From assembly GCF_004353905.1 (NCBI RefSeq), contig NZ_SMOD01000011.1, positions 1 through 64,000 of the forward strand: a stretch of DNA of 64,000 nt, given 5' to 3'. Positions 31,584-39,975 of this stretch are shown piece after piece (positions within the stretch are counted from its first letter, which is position 1; each line of letters begins with the position of its first letter). This DNA comes from Paraburkholderia guartelaensis (lineage in GTDB: Bacteria > Pseudomonadota > Gammaproteobacteria > Burkholderiales > Burkholderiaceae). Both the position numbers and the translations under genes were made by a program. The notes beneath the pieces were generated by a model. The model worked only from the letters and a program-made list of their open reading frames with translations, was not told the origin of the DNA and searched no databases.

Positions 31584-33324
31584 GGACGCCCGCAATCACC
31601 GTCACCGGCCGCAGTGCAGCGAGCCGTTGATGGATCTGCGCGACCACGGCCGCGCCTTCGCCCACCGCCGCAGCCACGCGCTTGGTCGAGCCCGCGCGCG
31701 CGTCGCCGATCGCGTAGACGCCTTCCACCGAAGTCGCGAGGCTGCACGACTCGTTATCGCCGGTCAGCACGAAGCCGTGCGGGTCGAGCTTCACGCCACA
31801 CGCTCGCAGCCAGCCGGTGTTCGGTTCCGCGCCCGTGAAGAGGAACAGGTGGCGCGAATCGAAATGGTCGACGCCCTCCGGGCACGGCATCTTCAGGCGC
31901 ACCGCCGCGAGGCCGCTCGTGTCTTCGTCCAGGCCGCCGATCTCGCTGTGCCCATGCACGCGCACGTTCGAGAGCGAGGCGATACGGTCGATCAGATAGC
32001 GCGACATCGTCGATTCGAAGCCGGCCTTGCGGATCAGCACGTCGATCTGGCGCGCGTGCGTGGAGAGATAGACGATCGCCTGGCCCGCCGAATTGCCGCC
32101 GCCCACGAGCACGATGTTCTCGTGCTTGCAAAGCTTCGCCTCGACCGGCGAGGCCCAGTAGTAAATGCCGCGCCCGGTATAGCGATCGATGCCCTCGATC
32201 GCGGGCTTGCGGTACACGGCGCCGCTAGCGATCACGACCGTATGCGCGCGCACATCGCCGCTACAGGTTTCGAGCCGCCGCGGTTCTTCATCGCAGATCA
32301 GCTTGCGCACGGAGACCGGAATGGCCACGTGTGCGCCGAACTTTTGCGCCTGCACGAACGCGCGGCCCGCGAGCGCCTGGCCGGAGATGCCCGTGGGAAA
32401 GCCCAGATAGTTTTCGATACGCGAGCTGGCGCCCGCCTGGCCGCCGGGCGCGCGCGAGTCGAGCACGATCACCGAAAGGCCTTCGGAGGCGGCATAGACC
32501 GCCGTCGCGAGACCGGCCGGGCCCGCGCCCACCACGGCGACGTCGTAGACGCGCTCGCCGTCCAGCTCCGGCAGGATGCCGAGGCACGTGGCCAGCTCGG
32601 GCGCACTGGGACGACGCAGCACCGACCCATCGGGGCAGATCACGAGCGGCAGGTCCTCGCAGCGCGCGGCGAAGCGCTCGATCACGCCGCAAAGCATGCC
32701 TTCGTCGCGCTCGTCGAGCACGGAATACGGATGGCCGTTGCGCGAGAGGAAGCCTTGCAGCGAAACGAGCGTGGGGTCGTCGTGCTTGCCCACGAGAATC
32801 GGGCCGCCCGCGCCCTTTTCGATCAGCGAGACGCGGCGCAGGATCAGCGCGCGCACGATGCGCTCGCCGAGCTCGGCTTCGGCGACGATGGCCGCGCGCA
32901 GCCGCTCGGGCGGAATCAGGATCGCATCGACAGGTTCGAGCGCCGTGCCGTCCACGAGCGCCGGGCCGCCCGAAAGCTGGCCCACTTCGGCGAGAAAATG
33001 CCCGCGCCCATGCTCGACGATGAGCCTTTCGCGGCCAAGGCCGTCGCGCTGGGACACTTTCACGGAACCGGAGAGCAGCACGAACATGCCGGGGCCGGTT
33101 TCGCCCGTGCGAAAGAGCAACTCCCCTGCTGACCAGTGGCGCTCTTCGCCGAAGCGCGCGAGGCGCGCGATTTCGTCGTCGGTGAGCTGGGGGAACATCT
33201 GATGGCGCCGCGTGGAGAGCGTCGAGAACGGCGCTTCGGCGGGTTGCGGCTGCGTGTCGGAGTGGCGGCTCGCGGAAGGAAGTTCCTCGGATTCGGGAAC
33301 CTCGGCTTCGGTGATCGTGCCCAT
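31576..33324 (-). CDS. cNMP-binding domain plus thioredoxin-reductase-like flavoprotein without the CxxC pair
   Basis: 582 residues. About 40-160 is a cyclic-nucleotide-binding-type barrel (ELLFRTGETGPGMFVLLSGS); about 270-580 is an FAD/NAD(P)H module (YDVAVVGAGPAGLATAVYAA, GGQAGASSRIENYLGFPTGI, NIVLVGGGNSAGQAIVYLST, GVYAIGDARAGSTKRVAAAV). Thioredoxin reductases have CATC after the GxxYC turn, but here the position reads GIYYWASPVEAKLC, so the redox disulfide is missing and it cannot act as a normal TrxR. Start ATG 33324 has CGAGGAG upstream. Lies between DedA-rhodanese and YcaQ genes. Electron acceptor unknown. Confidence 0.88.
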   Translation of the reverse strand: MGTITEAEVPESEELPSASRHSDTQPQPAEAPFSTLSTRRHQMFPQLTDDEIARLARFGEERHWSAGELLFRTGETGPGMFVLLSGSVKVSQRDGLGRERLIVEHGRGHFLAEVGQLSGGPALVDGTALEPVDAILIPPERLRAAIVAEAELGERIVRALILRRVSLIEKGAGGPILVGKHDDPTLVSLQGFLSRNGHPYSVLDERDEGMLCGVIERFAARCEDLPLVICPDGSVLRRPSAPELATCLGILPELDGERVYDVAVVGAGPAGLATAVYAASEGLSVIVLDSRAPGGQAGASSRIENYLGFPTGISGQALAGRAFVQAQKFGAHVAIPVSVRKLICDEEPRRLETCSGDVRAHTVVIASGAVYRKPAIEGIDRYTGRGIYYWASPVEAKLCKHENIVLVGGGNSAGQAIVYLSTHARQIDVLIRKAGFESTMSRYLIDRIASLSNVRVHGHSEIGGLDEDTSGLAAVRLKMPCPEGVDHFDSRHLFLFTGAEPNTGWLRACGVKLDPHGFVLTGDNESCSLATSVEGVYAIGDARAGSTKRVAAAVGEGAAVVAQIHQRLAALRPVTVIAGVHA

Positions 33325-33370
33325 CTGGCGGTTCTCCTCGTGCGGGCGGCTCGGGAGCGGGCCGCCCGGA

Positions 33371-34360
33371 TCAGACAGCTTTAGGCGTGATGTTGACCGG
33401 GACGTCGGCGTGGGCGTGCATCTGCAGCGACTCGAGCGTGCGGCCGGCATCGCGCCATGCGTCGAGACCGCCGAGGAGCGGCACCACATCGGTAAAGCCG
33501 GCCTCGGCGAGCTTCTTCGCCATCCAGGCCGCGGAAATTTCATTGGGGCACGAGCAGTAGATCACGAGCTTCTGGTCGTTCGGGTACTTGCCGACGATCT
33601 CGTCGAGCTTGCGCTCGTCGGCGAACAATGCACCCGGAATGATGTACGGATCGAGCTTGCGCTTTTCCTCTGAACGAATGTCGAACACGACGGGCGGCGG
33701 CTTGGCGCCCATCGCGCGGTACAGGTCTTCCACCGTGATGCGCGCGTTCGCGAGCTTTTTGATGAGCTGGCGGCGGCGCTGCCAGCGGTAGGTCGCATAG
33801 AGCATGAGCAGCACGACCACCACAACGAGGGCGAAGCGGCCAAGGCGGCTCGCGCCGCTCATCAGCATGTCGATCTGCGGCGCGAACATCACGCCAATGA
33901 GCAGGCCGGTGCCGGACCACAGTGCCGCGCCGACGCCGTCGAAGCCGACGAACTGGCGGTAGGGCACGCCCATCGCGCCGGCCATCGGCACGGAAACGAG
34001 CGACAGCCCCGGCACGAATTTGGCGACGGCGAGCACGCGCACGCCCCAGCGGCCGAAAAAGCGCTCGGTTTTTTTCACGCAGGTGTCGCGCGAGAGCGAG
34101 AGCTTGCAGAGTGTCTTGAGCGTATTGCCGCCGTAGAGGCGCCCGGCCATGAACCACACGCTGTCGCCAATCAGCATGGCGAAGATGGCGAGCCCGAGCA
34201 CCGGCGCGACCTGCTGGCCGATCGAACCGGGATGCATGGCCGCCATCGCGCCGAACAACACGAGCGCGGGCATCGCGGGCACGGGCAGCCCAAGCGATCC
34301 GGCGAGCACATTGATGAACACCAGCGCAGGCCCGTACTGCGCGATGAGGTCATGTAGCAT
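33371..34360 (-). CDS. DedA-family membrane protein fused to a rhodanese domain
   Basis: 329 residues. N-terminal DedA/SNARE-associated domain with about five membrane segments (GSLGLPVPAMPALVLFGAMA; FFGRWGVRVLAVAKFVPGLS with the conserved R/K and FxPG). After about residue 215 a cytoplasmic rhodanese domain: VVFDIRSEEKRKLDPYIIPG and YCSCPNEISAAWMAKKLAEA, with a Cys in the active-site loop (CSCPNE). DedA proteins recycle undecaprenyl phosphate or other lipids; the fused rhodanese role is unknown. First gene of the operon with the cNMP/FAD protein and YcaQ. Confidence 0.88.
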   Translation of the reverse strand: MLHDLIAQYGPALVFINVLAGSLGLPVPAMPALVLFGAMAAMHPGSIGQQVAPVLGLAIFAMLIGDSVWFMAGRLYGGNTLKTLCKLSLSRDTCVKKTERFFGRWGVRVLAVAKFVPGLSLVSVPMAGAMGVPYRQFVGFDGVGAALWSGTGLLIGVMFAPQIDMLMSGASRLGRFALVVVVVLLMLYATYRWQRRRQLIKKLANARITVEDLYRAMGAKPPPVVFDIRSEEKRKLDPYIIPGALFADERKLDEIVGKYPNDQKLVIYCSCPNEISAAWMAKKLAEAGFTDVVPLLGGLDAWRDAGRTLESLQMHAHADVPVNITPKAV

Positions 34361-34613
34361 CGGCTTACTTCCGTTGCGCCTAAAGGTTAGGAACGGGAAA
34401 GATAGGAGGGTAACGTAAAGATTATGGACGCATTTCGAAGGCGTGCAAGCGACCCCCCTGTACGCGCGTGAGAATGCCTGCCGAGTGGGGCAGGCATGTG
34501 AAAAAAGCGCCGGATTGAAAAGGGGGAAACGCGAGGTGTGCGCGGCCCCAAAGCGACAGAACGCGGCACACGAGACTACGCGCGCCGCGTTCGTGTCGCC
34601 ACTTTCCGTGCGC

Positions 34614-34859
34614 TTAACGCGTGTGTGATTCCCCGGGCAACTCGGCGCCTTGTGCGCGAATTGCCGCGATCAGCTCGGCCGGCGTGATTTCGTAACGCAC
34701 TTCGCGATGAATGCCAGGCTTGCGCTCGTCGACTTCGACCAGCAAGAGGCTTTTGCCGTCGGCCGCCGATTCGAGGCGCAGTGAACGCAGTTCGCGTCCG
34801 GTCGCGTCGTCATGCTCGGTGAGCAGGGTCATGTTTCCGGAAGACCCGGTCGTGCGCAT
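34614..34859 (-). CDS. conserved hypothetical small protein
   Basis: 81 residues from ATG 34859 (MRTTGSSGNMTLLTEHDDAT). Beta-rich middle (LRSLRLESAADGKSLLLVEV) and a C-terminal helix (ITPAELIAAIRAQGAELPG). AGGAC upstream. The longer in-frame reading to 35228 is not protein-like. No known domain recognised. Confidence 0.6.
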   Translation of the reverse strand: MRTTGSSGNMTLLTEHDDATGRELRSLRLESAADGKSLLLVEVDERKPGIHREVRYEITPAELIAAIRAQGAELPGESHTR

Positions 34860-35313
34860 TGATGTTGTCCTCGTGCGTTGGGTGGTCGAGCCATTGTACG
34901 GGGTCGGCTGCGCGGCGTGTTTATGCAAGTGAGCGCAGACACACACAGCGAGATCGCTGTGGCGCGACCCTGGCCAGCCAGTGTAACGCGACTCGCCGCC
35001 GCGACCCCCGTTTTTGCGCGCGCAACAACGGGCCATGCGAAATGCGTTGCGCGTTGCACCGCTGTCATGGTTGCGAAGCAAAGCGATGCCAGGCGCGAGG
35101 CGTACGCACCAGAAAAAACGGCCCATCCGGGCAGGCCGGGTGAGCCGTTGAAACGCCGTTGTTACTCGGATCAGCAAACCGTGGTACGGCTTGCTGACGG
35201 TTTTCATGGTGACGCCCGGGCGCCCCACTGTCGAGATGGGACTAACGCCGATCTCTCAGACCAATAGGCGAAGCGGCTCGCCTGCGCTTGCGGCGAGGCG
35301 CGCGTACCGGTCG
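34860..35313. other. 454-bp intergenic region
   Basis: Contains the terminator of the chemoreceptor gene and otherwise no supported gene. A GC-rich stretch near 35215-35260 has repeat-like stems but no known RNA match. Confidence 0.5.
35113..35149 (-). terminator. terminator downstream of the chemoreceptor gene
   Basis: On the minus strand AACGGC...GCCGTT closes a stem of GC-rich sequence and is followed by a run of six T. It lies 165 bp beyond the chemoreceptor stop. Confidence 0.6.
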
Positions 35314-36963
35314 TTATGCCGCGATGTCCTCGGCGGCTTCGGCAAGATTGACGCTCTGGCGGCGCACCGGGGTGCGAGCGGACTTCGAGCGCTGGAGCGC
35401 ATCGGCGCCCGCCACGGTGAAGAGGCGCACGGCTTCGTCGAGCACGTCGGCCTGCTCGGCGAGCCGTTGCGCAGTGGCGGCGGCCTGCTCGACGAGCGCG
35501 GCGTTCTGCTGCGTGGCGCTGTCCAGATGCGCGACGGCCTGATTGACCTGGCGAATGCCTTCGGCCTGCTCGCCGCTCGCGTTCGCGACCTCGGTGATGA
35601 TCGACGAGACGCGGGTGACGGCTTCGTCGATCGAGCGCATCTGCGCAGTCGTGTTGCCGACGAGGCGCGTGCCCTCGGCGATCTCGGTGACGCTGGCGTC
35701 CACGACCTGCTTGATCTCCTTGGCCGACGCCGCGCAGCGCTGCGCGAGCATGCGCACCTCGCCCGCCACCACGGCGAAAGAGCGGCCGGCCTCGCCCGCG
35801 CGGGCGGCTTCGACCGCGGCGTTGAGCGCGAGGATGTTCGTCTGGAACGCGATGCCGTCGATCACGCCGGTAATGTCGCTGATCCGGCGCGACGCGTCGG
35901 TGATGCCCGTCATCGTGCGCTCCATCTGCGCGGCGATCGAGCCGCCCTCGGCGGCGGCGGACTGGGCGTCGCGCGCGAGATCGAGCGCGCGGGCGCTGGC
36001 TTCGGCGTTGGCCTGCACGGTGGTCGTGAGCTGATCCATCGTGGCGGCGGTTTCCTCGAGCGAGGCCGCCTGCATTTCGGTGCGGCGCGAGAGATCGAGA
36101 TTGCCGCTCGAGATTTCGTGCGCGGCGTCGAGCATGCCGTCGATCTGCGAGCGCACGTCGAACACGATCGCCGTGAGATTGGCCTGCAACTGGTTGAGCG
36201 CCTGGAGCACGTCGCCGAGATCGTCGTTCGTGGCGACCGCGAGCGTGGCTGTGAGGTCGCCCGCGGCCATGCGCGTGGAGGCCGTGGTCATCTGCGCGAG
36301 CGGCGCGCCGAGATGGCGCGTGGTGAGACGCCAGGCGCCGAGCGCACACACGCAGGCCGCGCCGAATGCACCCCAGAACGGCAGCGGCGGCAGACCTTGC
36401 CAGGCGGCGAAGCCGGCCGCGGCGAACACGGCGGGCACGGCGCCATAGCCGAAGGCGATACGCGTGGCGATAGGCACGCGCAGGACCGCCTGCAGCGCGC
36501 CCACGAGGCCCGTGCGCACGACGGAGCCGTGGCGCAGCCGCACGCCCTGCAGACGGCCCTCGCGCATTTGCGCATAGAAGGCTTCAGCCGTGCGGATTTC
36601 CTCGCGCGTGGGCTTCACGCGCACGCTCAGATAGCCGACCACCGTGCCCTGCTCGGAGACGGGCGTTACGTTCGCGCGCACCCAGTAGTGGTCGCCGGAC
36701 TTGCGGCGGTTCTTGACGATCGCGGTCCAGGGACGGCCATCGCGAACGGTCTCCCACAAGTCGGCGAACGCTTCGGCCGGCATGTCGGGATGACGAATGA
36801 TGTTATGTGCCTTGCCGATCAGCTCTTCTTTCGTAAAGCCCGACACCGCGACGAACGCAGGATTGCAGTACTGAATGCGGCCCTTGAGGTCGGTGGCCGA
36901 GACGAGCATCTGCGAAGCGGGATAGTCGAATTCCTGTTGCGTGACGGGTTGATTGTTGCGCAT
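35314..36963 (-). CDS. PAS-domain methyl-accepting chemotaxis protein (Aer-like)
   Basis: 549 residues from ATG 36963. PAS domain about 10-120 (VSATDLKGRIQYCNPAFVAV, SGDHYWVRANVTPVSEQGTV) like the FAD-binding aerotaxis receptor Aer, then two membrane helices near 175-220, a HAMP-like linker and the signalling hairpin (IDGIAFQTNILALNAAVEAA and RAGEAGRSFAVVAGEVRMLA). No periplasmic sensor domain. Probably senses redox or oxygen. No C-terminal CheR-binding pentapeptide: it ends AAEDIAA. The real start is downstream of a longer in-frame reading. Confidence 0.9.
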   Translation of the reverse strand: MRNNQPVTQQEFDYPASQMLVSATDLKGRIQYCNPAFVAVSGFTKEELIGKAHNIIRHPDMPAEAFADLWETVRDGRPWTAIVKNRRKSGDHYWVRANVTPVSEQGTVVGYLSVRVKPTREEIRTAEAFYAQMREGRLQGVRLRHGSVVRTGLVGALQAVLRVPIATRIAFGYGAVPAVFAAAGFAAWQGLPPLPFWGAFGAACVCALGAWRLTTRHLGAPLAQMTTASTRMAAGDLTATLAVATNDDLGDVLQALNQLQANLTAIVFDVRSQIDGMLDAAHEISSGNLDLSRRTEMQAASLEETAATMDQLTTTVQANAEASARALDLARDAQSAAAEGGSIAAQMERTMTGITDASRRISDITGVIDGIAFQTNILALNAAVEAARAGEAGRSFAVVAGEVRMLAQRCAASAKEIKQVVDASVTEIAEGTRLVGNTTAQMRSIDEAVTRVSSIITEVANASGEQAEGIRQVNQAVAHLDSATQQNAALVEQAAATAQRLAEQADVLDEAVRLFTVAGADALQRSKSARTPVRRQSVNLAEAAEDIAA

Positions 36964-37134
36964 GAGATTCCTTCGATGGGGCCGCTTGAGACCCAACAAC
37001 ACAGCGAGGCATAACGGCATTTCCCTTACAAACTTTAGGGGTATGCACGCGTGAGGCACGTCTGGGCCGATCTGCGCGCAGCGAGAAAATCCGTTGTGCT
37101 ATCAATGGATTGGCGTGGATGTTGGGGGGTGTAT

Positions 37135-37166
37135 GCACAGACTTTTCCCCGTTAACTGTGGACAAG
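37135..37166. repeat. dyad repeat, unit 1
   Basis: GCACAG - 15 bp - CTGTGGACAAG. The arms CACAG/CTGTG are inverted repeats with centres 21 bp apart, two helical turns. Confidence 0.6.
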
Positions 37167-37250
37167 TCCAGTGCCTCCAAAACGTGCAACTTCTCTGTCG
37201 CGTGGAGCATTGACGTTTGCGATCATGGACTTAGGTTCGCTGTCCAGAAG

Positions 37251-37286
37251 TTGTGCACAGGGCTGCCAACAAAATCTGTGGAAAAG
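37251..37286. repeat. dyad repeat, unit 2
   Basis: GCACAG - 15 bp (GGCTGCCAACAAAAT) - CTGTGGAAAAG. Same 15-bp spacing as the other units and 120 bp downstream of unit 1. Confidence 0.65.
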
Positions 37287-37384
37287 ATGGGTGCGTTTCG
37301 AGGCGCTGCGGGACGGTGTTGCCGCGAATGGGAACGCCGCGGGTTAACCGAAGCGCATCAAGGACTTGATGCGGTCTTCCAACG

Positions 37385-37421
37385 GTTACGCACAGGGCTG
37401 CCAACAAATTATGTGGACAAG
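37385..37421. repeat. dyad repeat, unit 3
   Basis: GCACAG - 15 bp (GGCTGCCAACAAATT) - ATGTGGACAAG. The spacer is nearly identical to unit 2. 135 bp downstream of unit 2. Confidence 0.65.
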
Positions 37422-37612
37422 TCATGGCGTGCGGAACGATTCGTGTTGCCAACGAAACCGGCCTCGAAGGCGCGCTTCGAACGACACGCCTTCACCGGCG
37501 ACTTAACCTTGAGTTATGTCGACGTAACCGATTTCAATTGCCGCCTCGCTGCAAGGCATGAATACTCGGGTGCGGCGCACGACGCGCCGACGGACCATCC
37601 GGAGGAGACTAA

Positions 37613-38512
37613 ATGAAAAAAGTTGCAACGCTCGCAGCAGTCGTCATGGGATGCACGTATCTCGCGCCGGTCCAGGCGCAGGACGCCACGAGCGCTACCC
37701 TCAAAAAAATCCGCGATACAGGCGTGATTGCCCTGGGCGTGCGGGAATCGTCAGTGCCGTTCTCGTACTACGACAGCGAGCAACACACGATCGGCTATGC
37801 GCAGGACATCGCGCTGAAGATCGTCGACGAGGTGAAAAAGGAGCTGAAGCTCGACAAGCTCACGGTCAAGGAAATTCCGATCACTTCGCAGAACCGCATA
37901 ACGCTCGTGCAAAACGGCACGATCGATATCGAGTGCGGTTCGACCACGCACACGAAGGATCGCGACAACCAGGTCGCGTTCACGAACAGCTTCTTTCAGT
38001 ATGGCGTGCGCCTGATTGCGAAAAAGGATTCCGGCATCAAGGATTTCCCCGATCTCGCAGGCAAGACGGTCGTGACCACGGCGGGCACGTCGGAGGACCG
38101 GCTGCTGCGCGAAATGAACAACGACAAGAAGATGGGCATGCAGCTCATCGCCGCCAAAGATCACGCGGAATCGTTTCTCAACGTGAAGACGGGGCGCGCG
38201 GTCGCGTTCGTGATGGACGAGCCGCTGTTGTACGGGGCGCGGGCCAAGGAAGCGGACCAGCAGGACTACGTGATCACCGGCACGCCGCCGCTCTCGGAGG
38301 TTTATGGCTGCATGGTGCGCAAGGACGATCCGGTCTTCAAGAAACTGGCCGATGGCGTGATCGCTCGCATGCAGACTTCGGGTGAAGCGCAGCGGCTGTA
38401 CACGAAGTGGTTTACGCAGCCCGTGCCGCCCAAGGGGATGAACCTGAACTATCCGTTGTCCAACGAGAATCGGGCGCTGTTTGCGCATCCGAATGATCGG
38501 GCGCTCGACTGA
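37613..38512 (+). CDS. amino-acid ABC transporter substrate-binding protein (glutamate/aspartate type)
   Basis: 299 residues. Signal peptide (cleavage near VQA-QDAT), then a type II periplasmic-binding fold: IALGVRESSVPFSYYDSEQH, QDIALKIVDEVKKELKLDKL, RITLVQNGTIDIECGSTTHT. The IDIECGSTT stretch and overall layout match GltI-like glutamate/aspartate binders. GGAGGAGACT precedes ATG 37613. No permease or ATPase gene is adjacent, so it is an orphan that may use another transporter or feed a chemoreceptor such as the nearby one. Terminating hairpin follows. Confidence 0.9.
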   Translation: MKKVATLAAVVMGCTYLAPVQAQDATSATLKKIRDTGVIALGVRESSVPFSYYDSEQHTIGYAQDIALKIVDEVKKELKLDKLTVKEIPITSQNRITLVQNGTIDIECGSTTHTKDRDNQVAFTNSFFQYGVRLIAKKDSGIKDFPDLAGKTVVTTAGTSEDRLLREMNNDKKMGMQLIAAKDHAESFLNVKTGRAVAFVMDEPLLYGARAKEADQQDYVITGTPPLSEVYGCMVRKDDPVFKKLADGVIARMQTSGEAQRLYTKWFTQPVPPKGMNLNYPLSNENRALFAHPNDRALD

Positions 38513-38529
38513 TCGCAGTTTTTCAATGC

Positions 38530-38553
38530 GGCGGCCGCAACCGTGCGGCCGCC
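38530..38553. terminator. hairpin between convergent genes
   Basis: GGCGGCCGC (38530-38538) pairs with GCGGCCGCC (38545-38553) over a 6-nt loop. It lies between the converging binding-protein and gallate-dioxygenase stops. Confidence 0.55.
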
Positions 38554-38566
38554 ACGCAACGCGCGC

Positions 38567-39862
38567 TTACTTCGCTTCCCCTTCCTGCCATTCTTCGGTC
38601 GCTTCCACATCCCCCGCCACCGAGTAAAGCACCCGCGTATTGCGCGTCTCGAGGAAATCTTCGAGCGTCTCTCCACGCATGGCCGCGTAGATGTGAAGGT
38701 TCGAAGTCCCAACGACTGCGCCAAGCTTTTCCAGCATGAAGAAGATCACGCCGTAGTGAATCAGTCCGCGCCAGTCACGGCGGCGCACGAGATCCTTTTC
38801 CTCATCGGTCAGCCCGGCCTCGTCAAACGAGCGCTCCGGGTCGGCGAGAAACGCGCGCCGATGTCCCTCGTCGATCATCGCGTGCAGGTACTTGTTCAGC
38901 CGGTACGCCTTCACACTCGATTCGAGGCCGAACGGGTAGGTGCCCGTGAGCTTCTCCGCGCCGGCCAGTTGCTGCGCCATGTGCTGACGGTGCCGCGCCT
39001 GCGCGTCGCCCGCCGGCGTCATCGCCGTGTTCTCGAGCACGAGCGTGCCGATGCCCGTCATCGAAGGCAGGTAGTAGCCGCTGTGCACTTTCTTCACGCT
39101 GCCGCTCAGCGCGCCGCGCATGATCAGCCACATGATGATTTCGGCGCCTTCGAGCCCGCCTAGCTGCGCGTACTCGGCGTGCGTCATGTCCGCGAGCGCT
39201 TGCGGGTCGTTCGTGATGGCGTCGAGGAAGCGGTGGTCCCAGTCCACGTTGTTGAAGCCCGCGTGTTCGCCATGCACCTGGTGCGAGAGGCCGCCCGTTG
39301 CCATCACCACCACGCGCAGGTCCTCGGGGTAACTTTCGATCGCGCGCCGCAACGCCTGGCCGAGCTTGAAGCAACGGCGAGCGGTCGGAATCGGGAATTG
39401 CAGCACGCCCACCTGCAGCGGCACCACGCGCGTGGGCCAGCCCGTTTCCGTGCGGTCGAGCAGCGCCGACATCGGCGAGAAGAAACCGTGGTCGAGCGGC
39501 TTGTCCTGGAAGAACGACATGTCGAACTCGTCGCTCATGAGGCTCGTGCCGATATGGCGCGCGAGGGCCGCGTGTCCGCCAATGCCGGGCAGGTCGCGCA
39601 CGCCGCCGCCTTCGTCGGCGACCGCGTATTCATCGCCGATGCCGAGCGCGAACGCCGAGTAGTGGTCGAAGAAGAACGACGTCACGTGGTCGTTGTAGAC
39701 GTAGACGATGGCGTCGGGCTGCTGCTCGCGCAGCCAGCGCTTGACCGGCTCGAAGCTTTCGAAGATCGGCGCCCAGGCGGGATCCTGCTCCTTGTGCGCG
39801 TCGTGCGCGAAGCCGATGGTCGGGGTGTGCGAAACGGCGATGCCGCCAACGATCGTGGCCAT
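38567..39862 (-). CDS. galA: gallate dioxygenase (fused LigB- and LigA-type domains)
   Basis: 431 residues. The N-terminal 280 residues are a LigB-type class III extradiol dioxygenase (VGGIAVSHTPTIGFAHDAHK with His ligand; GGLSHQVHGEHAGFNNVDWD). The C-terminal part (about 300-410: LNKYLHAMIDEGHRRAFLAD ... RRRDWRGLIHYGVIFFMLEK) is a LigA-type domain. The fusion of both is typical of gallate dioxygenases such as GalA/DesB; protocatechuate 4,5-dioxygenase keeps two chains. Protocatechuate cannot be excluded as substrate. AAGGAG 10 bp upstream. Divergent from a LysR regulator. Confidence 0.85.
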   Translation of the reverse strand: MATIVGGIAVSHTPTIGFAHDAHKEQDPAWAPIFESFEPVKRWLREQQPDAIVYVYNDHVTSFFFDHYSAFALGIGDEYAVADEGGGVRDLPGIGGHAALARHIGTSLMSDEFDMSFFQDKPLDHGFFSPMSALLDRTETGWPTRVVPLQVGVLQFPIPTARRCFKLGQALRRAIESYPEDLRVVVMATGGLSHQVHGEHAGFNNVDWDHRFLDAITNDPQALADMTHAEYAQLGGLEGAEIIMWLIMRGALSGSVKKVHSGYYLPSMTGIGTLVLENTAMTPAGDAQARHRQHMAQQLAGAEKLTGTYPFGLESSVKAYRLNKYLHAMIDEGHRRAFLADPERSFDEAGLTDEEKDLVRRRDWRGLIHYGVIFFMLEKLGAVVGTSNLHIYAAMRGETLEDFLETRNTRVLYSVAGDVEATEEWQEGEAK

Positions 39863-39952
39863 GTCTCCCAGCTCCTTGTTGCGGGTGATTTACGCGGATG
39901 GCGCCAATGTAGGGTTGACGGCAGGTTATGTAAATTGACTTTTTCGGGAAAA

Positions 39953-39975
39953 TTCCATAACTTCCAATTATGGAA
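39953..39975. promoter_or_regulatory. perfect palindrome, probable LysR-type operator of galA
   Basis: TTCCATAA-N7-TTATGGAA, 8-bp arms without mismatch, containing a T-N11-A core (TAACTTCCAATTA). It overlaps the annotated ATG of the divergent LysR gene. Confidence 0.7.

Larger units (their letters stand above)
36964..37612. other. 649-bp intergenic region with three tandem dyads
   Basis: No supported ORF. It carries three copies of GCACAG-N15-(C/A)TGTGG, listed separately, plus a GC-rich part near 37430-37560. The promoters of the chemoreceptor (minus) and binding protein (plus) must lie here. Confidence 0.6.

Noticed and set aside
35215..35262. Glycine-riboswitch-like GAGAG/CTGAGAG string on the minus strand
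   Set aside because: Only isolated short matches; no paired aptamer architecture and no glycine-related gene follows.
37135..37421. Replication origin with DnaA boxes
   Set aside because: TGTGGAMAA resembles TTWTNCACA, but there are only three, no AT-rich unwinding region, no dnaA/parAB/rep gene nearby. Reported instead as dyad repeats.
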